From the NCBI GenBank assembly GCA_016721015.1, contig JADKJL010000013.1, positions 62,001-126,000 of the forward strand: DNA of 64,000 nucleotides. The letters are read 5' to 3'. The notes under the pieces are model-generated. The model saw nothing but the letters and a program-made list of their open reading frames with translations, had not been told where the DNA came from and searched no databases. Below are positions 1 to 9,086 of this stretch, in pieces. This stretch comes from Lysobacterales bacterium. Its GTDB lineage: Bacteria > Pseudomonadota > Gammaproteobacteria > Xanthomonadales > Rhodanobacteraceae. The position numbers and the translations under genes were made by a program. Within the stretch, counting starts at the first letter, position 1. Every line of letters starts with the position of its first letter.

Positions 1-210
1 GTTTTCGGCTACCACAACGAGTGCCCGCATCAGGGCCGCCAGCTCGACTACGCACCCGGCAAATTCCTGATCAAGGAGGGCTGCATCATGTGCGCGGCCC
101 ACGGCGCGCTGTTCAAGGTGCATTCGGGCGAGCGGGTTGCCGGGCCGTGCAGCACGGGTCTGGTGCGTGTGCCGATTCGAATCGAAGACGCCGAGGTGTT
201 CTCGGCCTGA
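1..210 (+). CDS. Rieske-type [2Fe-2S] ferredoxin, C-terminal part
   Basis: Only the last 69 codons are in the window; the gene enters from upstream. The two halves of a Rieske cluster-binding site are visible: CPH at residues 8-10 (C8, H10) and CAAH at residues 31-34 (C31, H34), followed by a short beta-rich tail ending EVFSA. The spacing matches small Rieske ferredoxins of the NirD or dioxygenase-ferredoxin type, which pass electrons through a His2Cys2-ligated cluster. No membrane segment is present in what can be seen. The physiological partner cannot be told from a fragment. Confidence 0.85.
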   Translation, partial: VFGYHNECPHQGRQLDYAPGKFLIKEGCIMCAAHGALFKVHSGERVAGPCSTGLVRVPIRIEDAEVFSA

Positions 211-240
211 GCGCGGGGAGCTTATCTACGACAGGTCTCG

Positions 241-269
241 TTGACAGTCGGCATGCGAGTGTCTAGTCT
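241..269 (+). promoter_or_regulatory. candidate promoter of the BlaI/M56 pair
   Basis: A perfect -35 hexamer TTGACA (241-246) is followed after 17 bp by a poor -10, TAGTCT (264-269). An inverted pair GACA (243-246) and TGTC (260-263) lies inside the spacer, where a dimeric winged-helix repressor such as the downstream BlaI-type protein could autoregulate. The dyad does not match the classical TACA/TGTA BlaI operator closely, so the assignment is tentative. Confidence 0.35.
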
Positions 270-327
270 CGATCAGGTTCGCGGCCGCGATTCTGGTCGA
301 TTTCGATGATTTGTCGCAGAGGTGCGC

Positions 328-729
328 ATGCGCAGCAGAAACCCTCAGACTCCAAAACCGACTGAAGCCGAACTTGGCATCCTCAACGTGCTCTGGGAGC
401 GCGGTTCGATGACCGTTCGCGAACTGCATGAAGCGAACTATCGGGATGAAGGAACCGGCTACACGACCTCGCTGAAGATGCTGCAGATCATGCATGCGAA
501 AGGCTTGGTCGAGCGCGACGATTCGCAGCGAGCGCATGTGTATCGTGCCGTGATCAACAAGGAGTCCAATCAGCAGCGCTTCCTCAGTGACATGGTGCAG
601 CGCGTCTTCGACGGCTCGCCGTCCCAGCTTGTGCTGCAGGCGCTGGGTGGACAGCCCAAGGCGAGCCGCGAGGAACTCGACGAGATCCGTGCCTTGCTCG
701 ACAGCATCGAATCGGGGAAGCAGCCATGA
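328..729 (+). CDS. BlaI/MecI/CopY-family transcriptional repressor
   Basis: A 133-residue winged-helix protein. The N-terminal half carries the family signature (PTEAELGILNVLWERGSMTV, then TGYTTSLKMLQIMHAKGLV), and the C-terminal half is the helical dimerisation region in which M56 proteases cut their cognate repressors. The ATG at 328 is preferred because AGAGG lies five bases upstream; an in-frame GTG at 322 is possible. The stop overlaps the next start (ATGA), so repressor and protease are translationally coupled. By family knowledge it should repress its own operon until the membrane protease is activated; the inducer is unknown. Confidence 0.9.
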   Translation: MRSRNPQTPKPTEAELGILNVLWERGSMTVRELHEANYRDEGTGYTTSLKMLQIMHAKGLVERDDSQRAHVYRAVINKESNQQRFLSDMVQRVFDGSPSQLVLQALGGQPKASREELDEIRALLDSIESGKQP

Positions 730-2633
730 TTGCGGGCATTGCCGATCTCGCCTGGATGCAGGCGCTGGGCTGGGCCCTGATCCATTTTCTCTGGCAAGGC
801 GCAATCATCGGCATCGTGTTTGCACTGGTTCGGCGGCTGCTGCCGGCCGAGCAGAGTTCCCTGCGTTACGCGTTCGGCTTGTTCTCGTTGTTGGCCCTCC
901 TGGTCGCGCCGGTTCTGACCCTGGTCATGTTGTGGCCATCAAGCGGGGTGGATTCCGGGCAGGTGAGCGATGCCATGGCCGTCAACGCGAGCCTGGCCAC
1001 GCCGATGCTGGCGACGGATACGGGATCCCTGTTCGAAAGGCAGCTGCCGGTGCTCGTTGCGGCATGGCTGGCCGGTGTGCTGCTGATGTTTGGGCGTGCC
1101 ATCTATCAGTGGCGTGCGCTCGAGCAGATTGCACGACGTCTGGCCTGGCGTGATCTCGAGATCGAACAGATGTTGCTGCGCGTGGCCGAGCGTTTCGGAG
1201 CGCTGCCGGGAGTGCGTGTCCTGGTATCGGCAAGTATCGAGACACCGACCCTGATCGGCTGGCTGAAACCGGTGATCCTGTTGCCGGTGGCTGTCGTTGC
1301 CGGGTTTCCACGCCAGCAACTGGAATTGATCCTGGCCCATGAACTTGGCCATCTGTGTCGCTATGACCATTTGGTCAATCTGGCTCAGGCCGCCGTTGAA
1401 ACCCTGCTTTTCTATCATCCGGTGGTGCACTGGATTTCGCGCGAAGTCCGCCATGAACGCGAAATCTGTTGCGACAACCTCGTGCTCCGTCTTACCGACA
1501 GCGAGCCACGCGAATACGCACGCACGCTGGCGGCGCTGGAAAGCCTGCGACAGCTGACGCCGCAACTTGCGGTCGCCGCCAGCGGTGGCGTGTTGCTGGA
1601 TCGCATTCGCCGCATCGTCGGTTCGGCAAATCCGCACCGGCACCACCGTTCGCGGCTTGGAATCTGGCTGGTCTCGGCGGGTTGCGCCTTGACCGTGCTT
1701 ACCGCGGTGCTGTTCTCAAGGGCTGACCCGGAAGCGGTCGCTGCGGCCTTCGAACAGCCGCGGTCGTTTGTTGACGACGTGCAGGAAAAGCCCGCGATCA
1801 GGCTGGCGCCGCGGAATCTGAACCCGGATCTCCAATTCGCGCCAGTACATGCGCCAGTCGAAGCGACTGTCTCGATGGCGGTCGAGGCGAACGATGAGTC
1901 CGCTTCTGCCGTGCTGGTGCCGGTGCCAGTTGCATTGGCCGATGCGAAAGCAGTCGAGTCGCCTGTGACGATGCCAGGGCGGGGGGCTGCACCTCTCGCG
2001 ATTGCGGCCATCGATGCCCCAGATCTCGGCATCGAGCACGCTCCGATCGAATTGATCACCGCAGCAGACCCGAGCCCGGCAGCCAACACCCCGAAGCTCG
2101 TACGCATGGTTGAGCCCGACTATCCAAGCAGCGGATTTGGTCGACCGCGCGCGAAGGTCGCGTTCGAATTCTCGATTGACCGTTCCGGGCGCGTGCGCAA
2201 TATCCGATCGGTCAGTGGAGACATGCGGGGCCCGTTTGCCCTCGCTGCGCGCAATGCCTTGCATCAATGGAAATTCGATCCGCAGTCCGTTGCTTCGCGT
2301 GCCGACGAGAAATTCCGTCAGGATTTCGAGTTTGTCGGCGATTCAAGCGTTGCAGGCAATGCTGAGGACGGCTCCTGCGCGACTCCCATGGGCTCGCATG
2401 TATGTCGTCCGGGGCATCCACTGGGACAGGTTCGCAAGAGCGACGATAGAGCCGTGGCGATCGGGCAGGCTGATCGCCCGGAAGTCGTCGCTGTCGAGAC
2501 GGCGGACTACTGCGTGCCGGCGCTCGGATCGCATGTTTGTCGTGCGGAAGATGGCACTGATCCGGTCAGGAAATCCGCTCAGCTGGCGCCGACATTGAAG
2601 GAAACCGACTTCCTTGCCGGTGGCGCAAACTGA
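726..2633 (+). CDS. M56 (BlaR1-like) membrane metallopeptidase with TonB-like C-terminal domain
   Basis: A 635-residue membrane protein. Hydrophobic segments lie near residues 13-35, 48-70, 108-124 and 310-330. The zinc motif HELGH is at 205-209, and a downstream RHEREICCDN block supplies the third ligand region. After the last membrane segment comes a Pro/Ala-rich linker and, at about 450-535, a TonB C-terminal fold (VRMVEPDYPSSGFGRPRAKV, later ALHQWKFDP). The tail has two copies of a GSHVCR-containing motif. Unlike BlaR1 it lacks a penicillin-binding sensor domain. It is co-translated with the upstream BlaI-type repressor and probably releases repression after sensing an envelope signal; the signal is unknown. 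Confidence 0.88.
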   Translation: MIAGIADLAWMQALGWALIHFLWQGAIIGIVFALVRRLLPAEQSSLRYAFGLFSLLALLVAPVLTLVMLWPSSGVDSGQVSDAMAVNASLATPMLATDTGSLFERQLPVLVAAWLAGVLLMFGRAIYQWRALEQIARRLAWRDLEIEQMLLRVAERFGALPGVRVLVSASIETPTLIGWLKPVILLPVAVVAGFPRQQLELILAHELGHLCRYDHLVNLAQAAVETLLFYHPVVHWISREVRHEREICCDNLVLRLTDSEPREYARTLAALESLRQLTPQLAVAASGGVLLDRIRRIVGSANPHRHHRSRLGIWLVSAGCALTVLTAVLFSRADPEAVAAAFEQPRSFVDDVQEKPAIRLAPRNLNPDLQFAPVHAPVEATVSMAVEANDESASAVLVPVPVALADAKAVESPVTMPGRGAAPLAIAAIDAPDLGIEHAPIELITAADPSPAANTPKLVRMVEPDYPSSGFGRPRAKVAFEFSIDRSGRVRNIRSVSGDMRGPFALAARNALHQWKFDPQSVASRADEKFRQDFEFVGDSSVAGNAEDGSCATPMGSHVCRPGHPLGQVRKSDDRAVAIGQADRPEVVAVETADYCVPALGSHVCRAEDGTDPVRKSAQLAPTLKETDFLAGGAN

Positions 2634-2770
2634 GTGCTGAGAGCAGTTTGAGTGGTTCAGACGGTGGCGCTGCCAGCGCTTGCGAAGCGCCCGATTCAAG
2701 GCTCTGCGGAGCCGATTTGATGGCATCAACGATATGACCGGTCTGGCAGCTTTTGTCGCACTATTTTCGC

Positions 2771-4624
2771 TCAGCCCCGGTTGAAGACGAGGTTGACCGA
2801 GATCAGCGTGGTTACCAGGATCAGCAGCGTCAGCGGCAGGCCGACGCGCAGGAAATCCCGCGTCTTGTAGCCACCCGGGCCGGCAACCACGAGCAGAACC
2901 GGATTCGCGCTCGGCAGCAGAAAGGTATTCGAGGTCGAGATTGCCACGATCAACGCATATGCCGCTGGATTGCCGCCCGAGGCAAGCGCGATATTGATCG
3001 CCATCGGCACCATCATCACCGCCGCGCCAACATTCGAGATGACCTGGGAAAAACCGAGTGCGAGGATCGCGATGAAGGCCTGGATCACCCATTGCGGCAA
3101 GTCGCCGAGATAGGCCATGGCTTCCTGGGCGATCCACGCGGCCGTGCCAGTCGAATCCATCGCGCCGCCCAGTGGAATCAGGCAGGCAAGGATGAAGATC
3201 GTCTTCCAGTTGATCGCGTGGTAGGCCTCATCCATGCTGAGGACGCCTGCGAGGAGCATACCAACCGCGCCGACCAGCATTGCCACCGCGAGTTTGAGAT
3301 CACTGAACAGGCCGAGACCCATCGCAAGGGCGAAGAAGATCGCGGCGTGCCAGATCTTGCTCGGACGCTGCTCGTCCTGCGGATAGTCGGTGACGACGAC
3401 GAAGTCGCGGGACTCGGCGGCCAAGGTCAGGTCGCGCCAGAGCCCGTGCATGACCAGGGTGTCGCCGGGACGCAACGAGACCTCGCGCACATCCTCGCGG
3501 AATACCTGCTCGCCGCGAGTCACTGCAAGTACGCTGATGCCGAAACGCTTGCGCAGGCGCAGGTCGCCGACCAATTGCTTGATCCAGCGCGAATTCGGAG
3601 CGACCACCGCCTCGGCGATACCGGCGCGGGTCGGATTGAACATGTCGCCGAAGTTGCGCAGCCGCGATTGCATCTTGCACAACTGGTTGTTGGCGAACGC
3701 GCTGATGTCCTCGCGCTTGCCGAGCACGCCGAGTACGCTGCCGACCCAGATCATCTGGTCGCCCGGTGGGGCCAGGCGCGCTTCGTTGCCGGTCTTCAGG
3801 GCGAGGATCAGCGGTGCGCCATGCAGCCGCTCGGCCTCGACAATGCTCATGCCGACCATCGGGCTTTCCGCCGTTACGGTCAATTCCATGACCTCGCCAT
3901 CGATACCGTACATCTCGGCGAAATAAGTCTCGGTACGACCTGGCGTGACTTTCTGCTTCTCTTCCTCCTCGCTCGGCCACAGGCGGGGAGTCAGGAAGGC
4001 GAAATAGGCGAGTCCGACCAGCAGCAGCGGGATCCCGATCGGCGCAATGGCGAACAACGAGAATGGCTCGATGCTTTGCGCGCCTGGCGGGAGGTTGCGA
4101 TTGGCGCTGGCGACCAGGTCGTTGAGCAGGATCAACGGCGAATTGGAGATCATCGTCATGTTGGTACCGGCCAGGATGCAGCAGGCCATGGGTAGCAGCA
4201 GGCGCTTCAGTGGAATGCCGGTGCGCGAGCTGAGCCGACTGACGACCGGCAGGAACAGGGTAGCCAGGGCCTGGCTCTGCATGATGGACGACATGCTGCC
4301 GACCATCGCGTTGACCAGGTGCGAAACACGCGTCTCGACGCCACCGGCAAGCCGGAGGATGAAATTTGCCGCCTTGCCGAGTACGCCGGTGCGATCGAGT
4401 CCGGCACCCATGATCATCACGGCGATCAGTGACATCACCGCATTGCCGGCGAAGCCGTCGAACAACTGCTCGACCGGCATCAGTCGGGTCACGCCGATGA
4501 CGACGATCACGAGCAGGGCCACCAGATCACCGCGCACCCACTCGAGTACGAGCATGACCACGGTGAATACCAGCAGGCCGAGTACGAGCGCCATGTCGGT
4601 GGTCAGGGTCAGGCTCGTTTCCAT
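2771..4624 (-). CDS. SLC13-family (DASS) permease with RCK/TrkA-C domains
   Basis: A 617-residue inner-membrane transporter. Many hydrophobic helices lie in the N-terminal 200 and C-terminal 240 residues, with two soluble TrkA-C (RCK_C)-like segments between them (about residues 215-390; for example VTAESPMVGMSIVEAERLHG and FRLRPGDTL-like repeats). The helical halves have divalent anion:Na+ symporter character (SNSPLILLNDL and SNVGAAVMMVPMAI loops). Substrates in the family include sulfate, dicarboxylates and other anions; none can be assigned here. The start is placed at ATG 4624 (METSLTL) because longer versions would run through trmB. The gene is convergent with the M56 protease gene. Confidence 0.88.
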   Translation of the reverse strand: METSLTLTTDMALVLGLLVFTVVMLVLEWVRGDLVALLVIVVIGVTRLMPVEQLFDGFAGNAVMSLIAVMIMGAGLDRTGVLGKAANFILRLAGGVETRVSHLVNAMVGSMSSIMQSQALATLFLPVVSRLSSRTGIPLKRLLLPMACCILAGTNMTMISNSPLILLNDLVASANRNLPPGAQSIEPFSLFAIAPIGIPLLLVGLAYFAFLTPRLWPSEEEEKQKVTPGRTETYFAEMYGIDGEVMELTVTAESPMVGMSIVEAERLHGAPLILALKTGNEARLAPPGDQMIWVGSVLGVLGKREDISAFANNQLCKMQSRLRNFGDMFNPTRAGIAEAVVAPNSRWIKQLVGDLRLRKRFGISVLAVTRGEQVFREDVREVSLRPGDTLVMHGLWRDLTLAAESRDFVVVTDYPQDEQRPSKIWHAAIFFALAMGLGLFSDLKLAVAMLVGAVGMLLAGVLSMDEAYHAINWKTIFILACLIPLGGAMDSTGTAAWIAQEAMAYLGDLPQWVIQAFIAILALGFSQVISNVGAAVMMVPMAINIALASGGNPAAYALIVAISTSNTFLLPSANPVLLVVAGPGGYKTRDFLRVGLPLTLLILVTTLISVNLVFNRG

Positions 4625-4674
4625 GGTGCTGATCTGTTTTCCGTATGTGGTGCGGTTTTTGGGAGGTGCTGGGT

Positions 4675-5391
4675 TCAGACCCGTACGTGAAGCAGATCCC
4701 ATACCCCATGGCCGAGGCGCAGGCCGCGCTTTTCGAAATGGGTATTGATGCGCCAGGCCGGCGTTTCGGAGTATGCCCCGAGTCCCGCGCGGTTGCGCCA
4801 TTGGCTGGAGGAATCAACAACTTCGAGCATGTGCTCGGCGTACTCGGCCCAATCGGTGGCGAGGTGCAGCAGGCCACCCGGGCGAACGCGCGTGCCGAGG
4901 AGTGCGACAAAGTCAGCCTGGATCAAGCGCCGTTTGTGATGACGCTTCTTCGGCCACGGATCCGGAAAATAGATGCGTACTTCATCGAGCGACTCCGGCC
5001 CCAGTTGACGCTCGATCACCTCGACGGCATCGTGGTTGCTGAGCCGGATATTGTCGACATTCGCCTCGGCGAGCCCATTCATCAGCCGGCCGACGCCGGG
5101 ACGGTGGACTTCAATGCCGATGAAATTCCGCTCTGGCTCGTTGACCGTCGCGTGCAACAGTTGCTCGCCATTGCCGAAGCCGATTTCGAGAACCACCGGG
5201 GCCGGTCTGGCGAACAAGGAATCCAGATCCAGGCGCTGATCCGTGTAGTCGAGGCCGAAGCGCGACCAGTGTGCTTCGAATGCCTGGAATTGGGCTGGCG
5301 TGATTCGGCCTTGTCGCAACACGAAACTGCGTACGCGACGCGGCTCGATGGATATTTCGGATTGGCGGTCGGCGTGGCGGGGATCGGTCAT
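4675..5391 (-). CDS. trmB: tRNA (guanine-N7-)-methyltransferase
   Basis: A 238-residue Rossmann-fold methyltransferase that forms m7G46 in the variable loop of many tRNAs using S-adenosylmethionine. The SAM motif LEIGFGNGEQLLHA and the family-specific YFPDPWPKKRHHKRRL block are present. The start ATG at 5391 lies four bases beyond the thiG stop, so the gene sits in a compact minus-strand run thiS-thiG-trmB. A longer upstream reading overlaps thiG and is not needed. Confidence 0.95.
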   Translation of the reverse strand: MTDPRHADRQSEISIEPRRVRSFVLRQGRITPAQFQAFEAHWSRFGLDYTDQRLDLDSLFARPAPVVLEIGFGNGEQLLHATVNEPERNFIGIEVHRPGVGRLMNGLAEANVDNIRLSNHDAVEVIERQLGPESLDEVRIYFPDPWPKKRHHKRRLIQADFVALLGTRVRPGGLLHLATDWAEYAEHMLEVVDSSSQWRNRAGLGAYSETPAWRINTHFEKRGLRLGHGVWDLLHVRV

Positions 5392-5395
5392 TGTC

Positions 5396-6187
5396 TCAGC
5401 CGATCGTGCCGTCGATCGGGCTCGACGCCGAGGCATAGCGCTTGCGAGGTATTCTTCCAGCGCGAAACGCAGCCCGACCGGCCTGGATGGCCAGCTTCAT
5501 CGCATGCGCCATCAACACCGGATCACGGGCGCCAGCGATGGCCGTATTCATCAGCACCCCATCGCAACCCAGCTCCATCGCAATCGCCGCGTCCGAAGCC
5601 GTACCGACACCGGCATCGACCAGCACCGGCACCTTGGCGTTCTCGACGATCTCAAGCAGGTTGTAGCGGTTCTGGATGCCCAGCCCGGAACCGATCGGTG
5701 CGGCCAGCGGCATGATCGCGACGCAACCGATCTGTTCGAGCCGGCGTGCCAGCAACGGGTCGTCACTGGTGTAGACCATCACGTCGAAGCCGTCGGCAAC
5801 GAGGCGCTCGGCGGCCTCGAGTGTCTGCACAACATCGGGAAACAGGGTTCTCTGGTCGCCGAGGACTTCCAGCTTGACCAGCTTGTGGCCATCGAGCAGC
5901 TCGCGCGCAAGTTGCAGGGTGCGCACCGCATCATCGGCCGTGTAGCAACCGGCCGTGTTCGGGAGGATGGTATAGCGGTCGGGGGGCAACACATCGAGCA
6001 GATTCGGCTGCGATGGATCCTGGCCGATGTTGGTGCGGCGGATTGCGACAGTGACGATCTCGGCTCCGGCGGCTTCGGTCGCCCTGCGTGTCTCATCGAG
6101 ATCCTTGAACTTTCCGGTGCCGGTGAGCAGGCGCGAGCGAAAGCTTCGGCCAGCGATAACCAGGGTGTCGTTTTCGGTCTGGATCAT
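5396..6187 (-). CDS. thiG: thiazole synthase
   Basis: A 263-residue TIM-barrel enzyme that joins 1-deoxy-D-xylulose 5-phosphate, dehydroglycine and ThiS thiocarboxylate sulfur to make the thiazole half of thiamine. Visible family features are SRLLTGTGKF near the N-terminus, the LPNTAGCYTADDAV loop, and the phosphate-binding MPLAAPIGSGLGIQN and DAGVGTASDAAIAMELG blocks. The start is set at ATG 6187 (MIQTENDTL); upstream in-frame residues would overlap thiS. It lies 82 bp downstream of thiS, its sulfur-carrier partner, and is almost contiguous with trmB. Confidence 0.96.
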   Translation of the reverse strand: MIQTENDTLVIAGRSFRSRLLTGTGKFKDLDETRRATEAAGAEIVTVAIRRTNIGQDPSQPNLLDVLPPDRYTILPNTAGCYTADDAVRTLQLARELLDGHKLVKLEVLGDQRTLFPDVVQTLEAAERLVADGFDVMVYTSDDPLLARRLEQIGCVAIMPLAAPIGSGLGIQNRYNLLEIVENAKVPVLVDAGVGTASDAAIAMELGCDGVLMNTAIAGARDPVLMAHAMKLAIQAGRAAFRAGRIPRKRYASASSPIDGTIG

Positions 6188-6269
6188 TGGGTTCCTCAGC
6201 AATTCTTTCGATGACAAGACGCAATCTGATGGCGGCGCGAGCAGCCCGGGAGGAGGATCCGGCGCCGCA

Positions 6270-6470
6270 TCAACCGCCACCGATGGCGTGCACGATCTCG
6301 ATGCGATCGCCTGTCCGTATCGCGTGTTCGGAATACATGCTGCGGGGAATGATCTGTCGATTGACTTCCACAGCCACGCGTTTGCCGCCGAAGCCGTTCG
6401 CTTGCAGGAGCATTTCCAGCGTCAACGTATCGGCGACATCGTGACAGTCGCCATTGAGGGTGATTTTCAT
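6270..6470 (-). CDS. thiS: sulfur carrier protein ThiS
   Basis: A 66-residue ubiquitin-like protein ending in the diagnostic Gly-Gly tail (HAIGGG). The C-terminal glycine is adenylated and thiocarboxylated, then donates sulfur to ThiG, encoded immediately downstream. Conserved surface features RVAVEVNRQIIPRS and GDRIEIVHAIGGG are present. A TAGAAT hexamer lies just upstream of the start on the coding strand and might be a -10, but no matching -35 is seen. No TPP riboswitch-like leader was recognised. Confidence 0.95.
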   Translation of the reverse strand: MKITLNGDCHDVADTLTLEMLLQANGFGGKRVAVEVNRQIIPRSMYSEHAIRTGDRIEIVHAIGGG

Positions 6471-6721
6471 GGTGACATTCTAGCCCGGCCTATTCGTGAA
6501 TACGCGCGATGATCGCGCCGGACATGGGATGTCTGCGCTTTTTCGCGGTTGAGGCGATAGCGGCATCTATCGCCGACTGCGAAAAATCATCGGTGGATTC
6601 ACGGGCCAAGCAAGGGCGTGTGTAACCCATGAATGGGCCGGGCGGGCGCATTGCCGCCCGCACCGAAGCCTCGACTTTCCGGGCAGATGACACCAACTGC
6701 CGCTCCCCGCTGGCCGGACAA
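6471..6721. other. intergenic stretch between thiS and the FecR-like gene
   Basis: No credible gene was found. Short frames exist on both strands but have no ribosome binding site or recognisable family. The stretch separates the thiS promoter region from the 3' terminator of the FecR-like gene. Confidence 0.5.
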
Positions 6722-6751
6722 GACAACGCCGCAGGGGACTGCGGCGTTGTC
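6722..6751 (-). terminator. intrinsic terminator-like hairpin after the FecR-like gene
   Basis: A perfect 13-bp stem (6722-6734 with 6739-6751) closes a four-base loop. Read on the minus strand it is followed by TTGTCC, a short imperfect T tract. It sits about 38 bp past the stop of the minus-strand FecR-like gene, so it most likely ends that transcript. Confidence 0.7.
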
Positions 6752-6788
6752 GGTGGCACTCAATCTTGCAGGCAACGAGTGGTCTGGA

Positions 6789-9086
6789 TCAATTCCGTTC
6801 GCGGCGCTTGCGTTGATTGTTGTCGTCGTCGTCATTCGTGTCGTCGGCCTTTTTCGCCTTGCGCTGCTGCTTTTCCTGCGCAGGCGGATTCTGCACCGGC
6901 GGACGCGGTTGTACCGCTGGTCGCTGCATCTGTTGCGGCACGCTGCGTGGCTGCTGGACCTCGCGTGGCTGCACTTCGCGACGCTCCTGCGGTGGTGTGT
7001 AGCGCGGTTCTGGCTGCGGGTTCGCGCGGCGCTCCGGCATCGGTTCCGGTTCGCGTTGCACGGGTTGCGTCCGCTGGACCGGTTGGGCTTGCTGGATCGT
7101 GCGGCGTGCCGGCGGGTCGACCTCCCGCGCACGTTCGTTGTCGTTGCGATCACGCTGCACCGCTTCGGGGTTTGCGCGGATCGTGGTCGGCCTGCGCTGC
7201 TCGGGCTCGCTGATAGTACGTGTCGGAACATCGCGGTTTACCGGCGGGCGTGGTGTCATCGTTCGGCTTGCCGGCTCGTTCGCATCCACCGGTTGACGCG
7301 ACTGTATGCGCGAATCATTGCGTTCGTCCCTCTCGGCACGCGGCGCACGCACGGTGTCCGACGGCTGGGAATCACGCTCGCGCTCGATCCGCGTATTCGC
7401 TGGCCTGCCATTCGCGCGCGTGCTGTCGATCCGCGACGGAGTGCCTGCCGCTTGCTCCCGCTGCACCCGCGCATTGCCCTCGGCTCCCGCACGCGAGGGG
7501 ATCGCCGTTGCTGCGGGACGTTCGCCGCCGACTACCTGGACGCGGCGCTGCTGGCGCTCGTCCGCGCGCGGTTTGCTCGCCGAGAGGTCGCGCATCTGGT
7601 CGAGCGCGAGCGGCTGGTTGTTGTTGCGCGAGATCGCCTGGATGCGCTGCTGCGCGTCGAGGCGGCGTGCCGGTGGAGCCGTCCGTGCGATGACTTCACG
7701 ATCGAACGTGGCCGCCTGGCTACCGCGCCTGCTGCCAGGCGCCGAATTGCCACCGGCGAAGCTGCGTGCCGTTGGCGCCATCTCGATGCGGCTGACCACC
7801 CGACCCTGGCTCAACTGGGACTGGGCAACCTGGACGCGCGCGCTGTCGACCGAGCGTGCGTTGATGAATGCGTCATGCGAAACAGCCGTGTAAGCGCGCT
7901 GATCATTGCGATAGGCGTAGTTGAAATTGTTCACCGGTCGGCCACGCGAATAGTCGTTGTAGACGTTGGTGATATAGGTGTTGTTGATGATCGTGGTGTT
8001 GCGCACGTTGATATTGTTGAAATAGTCGCGTGAGCCACGATACCAGGGCACATAGACGTCGCGCGGGCCGAGCGGGAACCAGCCGATCGGGCCGCCGCTG
8101 GAGATGCTCACACTGAAGCCGCCGCCGCCCACAAAGGCGACCAGGGCTGGCGCATAGATCGGCCGCACATTGCGCGGCCCCGGCACCCAGCCCCAACGAG
8201 TTCCAACATAGGCCCAGCGACCATAGTGCGAAGGAGCAAAGCCCCACGCCGTATTGTCCACCCAGGTCCAGCCCCACGGGTCGATCCATGACCAGTGTCC
8301 ATCCCGGTAGGGAGCCCAGCCTGCGTCGACGCGCGACGGGTACCAGATCGCACCATACGTCGCCGCCGTGCTCCAGCTTCCATAGTCGTCGAGGTCGGCG
8401 TAGCCGATCACCTCGTCCGAAACGTAGCGACGCGATGGCGAGCGCTCATAGCGGTCTGCACGCTCGTAGCACCAGCGATCGAATTCGTCCTGGCGCGGCA
8501 GATCCAGCACTTCGTAGTCGCGGAGCTGCGAATCGTGGAAACGATAGGACTCGCCCTCTCGAACGCGGAAGCTGGCATTGTCGCGGCCATAGACATCACC
8601 ATTGCCGTCGACCACCGAGACCATGGTCGAATCGCCATCCGGCGCAATGTCGACGCGGTATTGGCCAGGGGTCTGGACGACCAAGGCCAGGGTTGGCGTG
8701 TCGATTTCATAGGTCTGGCCATCGAAAACCTGGCGGACAGTCAGGCTCAGGGTGCCGGAAGTCAGTTCGATCTGCGCGCTGTCGTCGTCGAGATTGAGCA
8801 GCCTGAACGTGCTGCGCTCGTCGAGCCGCAGGGTGGCCGCGCCAATCTCCATCTCCGCGCGTGAAGCGCGATCCGAATACAGACTGTCACCGGTGATAAG
8901 CGGACGATTGACGCGCGCTTCAGACCATTCATCCAGTCCAGCCGGCTGCATGCTGACATCGCCGCCGACATAACTCAGACGGGCGACCCGGCCCGGTGGA
9001 TCGGCCAGGGCGTGCCCGCTTGCTGCAAACATCAGCAGCAATGGAACCAGCCATGTGCCAAAGCGGGACAGTTGACGATTGACCAT
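6789..9086 (-). CDS. secreted FecR-domain / DUF6600-like protein with Arg/Gln/Pro-rich tail
   Basis: A 765-residue exported protein. The signal peptide is about residues 1-27 (hydrophobic LVPLLLMFAASGHALA). Residues about 30-170 form a FecR-like beta domain (VARLSYVGGDVSMQPAGLDE, then LTSGTLSLTVRQ). Residues about 210-330 carry a Trp-rich DUF6600-like segment (WYPSRVDAGWAPYRDGHWSW, WGFAPSHYGRW, GTRWGWVPGP). The last 300 residues are low-complexity, rich in Arg, Gln, Pro and Glu. The ATG at 9086 has a clear GAGGAG upstream; the longer frame would run through tRNA-Gly. Function is unknown; envelope or matrix association is only a guess from the export signal and tail. Confidence 0.8.
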   Translation of the reverse strand: MVNRQLSRFGTWLVPLLLMFAASGHALADPPGRVARLSYVGGDVSMQPAGLDEWSEARVNRPLITGDSLYSDRASRAEMEIGAATLRLDERSTFRLLNLDDDSAQIELTSGTLSLTVRQVFDGQTYEIDTPTLALVVQTPGQYRVDIAPDGDSTMVSVVDGNGDVYGRDNASFRVREGESYRFHDSQLRDYEVLDLPRQDEFDRWCYERADRYERSPSRRYVSDEVIGYADLDDYGSWSTAATYGAIWYPSRVDAGWAPYRDGHWSWIDPWGWTWVDNTAWGFAPSHYGRWAYVGTRWGWVPGPRNVRPIYAPALVAFVGGGGFSVSISSGGPIGWFPLGPRDVYVPWYRGSRDYFNNINVRNTTIINNTYITNVYNDYSRGRPVNNFNYAYRNDQRAYTAVSHDAFINARSVDSARVQVAQSQLSQGRVVSRIEMAPTARSFAGGNSAPGSRRGSQAATFDREVIARTAPPARRLDAQQRIQAISRNNNQPLALDQMRDLSASKPRADERQQRRVQVVGGERPAATAIPSRAGAEGNARVQREQAAGTPSRIDSTRANGRPANTRIERERDSQPSDTVRAPRAERDERNDSRIQSRQPVDANEPASRTMTPRPPVNRDVPTRTISEPEQRRPTTIRANPEAVQRDRNDNERAREVDPPARRTIQQAQPVQRTQPVQREPEPMPERRANPQPEPRYTPPQERREVQPREVQQPRSVPQQMQRPAVQPRPPVQNPPAQEKQQRKAKKADDTNDDDDNNQRKRRERN

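Noticed and set aside
2753..4195. 480-codon plus-strand frame opposite the SLC13 permease gene
   Set aside because: Composition is His/Gln/Asp-rich shadow translation; the minus strand encodes a coherent membrane protein with family motifs.
6633..8033. 466-codon plus-strand frame opposite the FecR-like gene
   Set aside because: Arg/Leu/Ala-rich antisense of a low-complexity region; no ribosome site, and the opposite strand has a signal peptide and domains.
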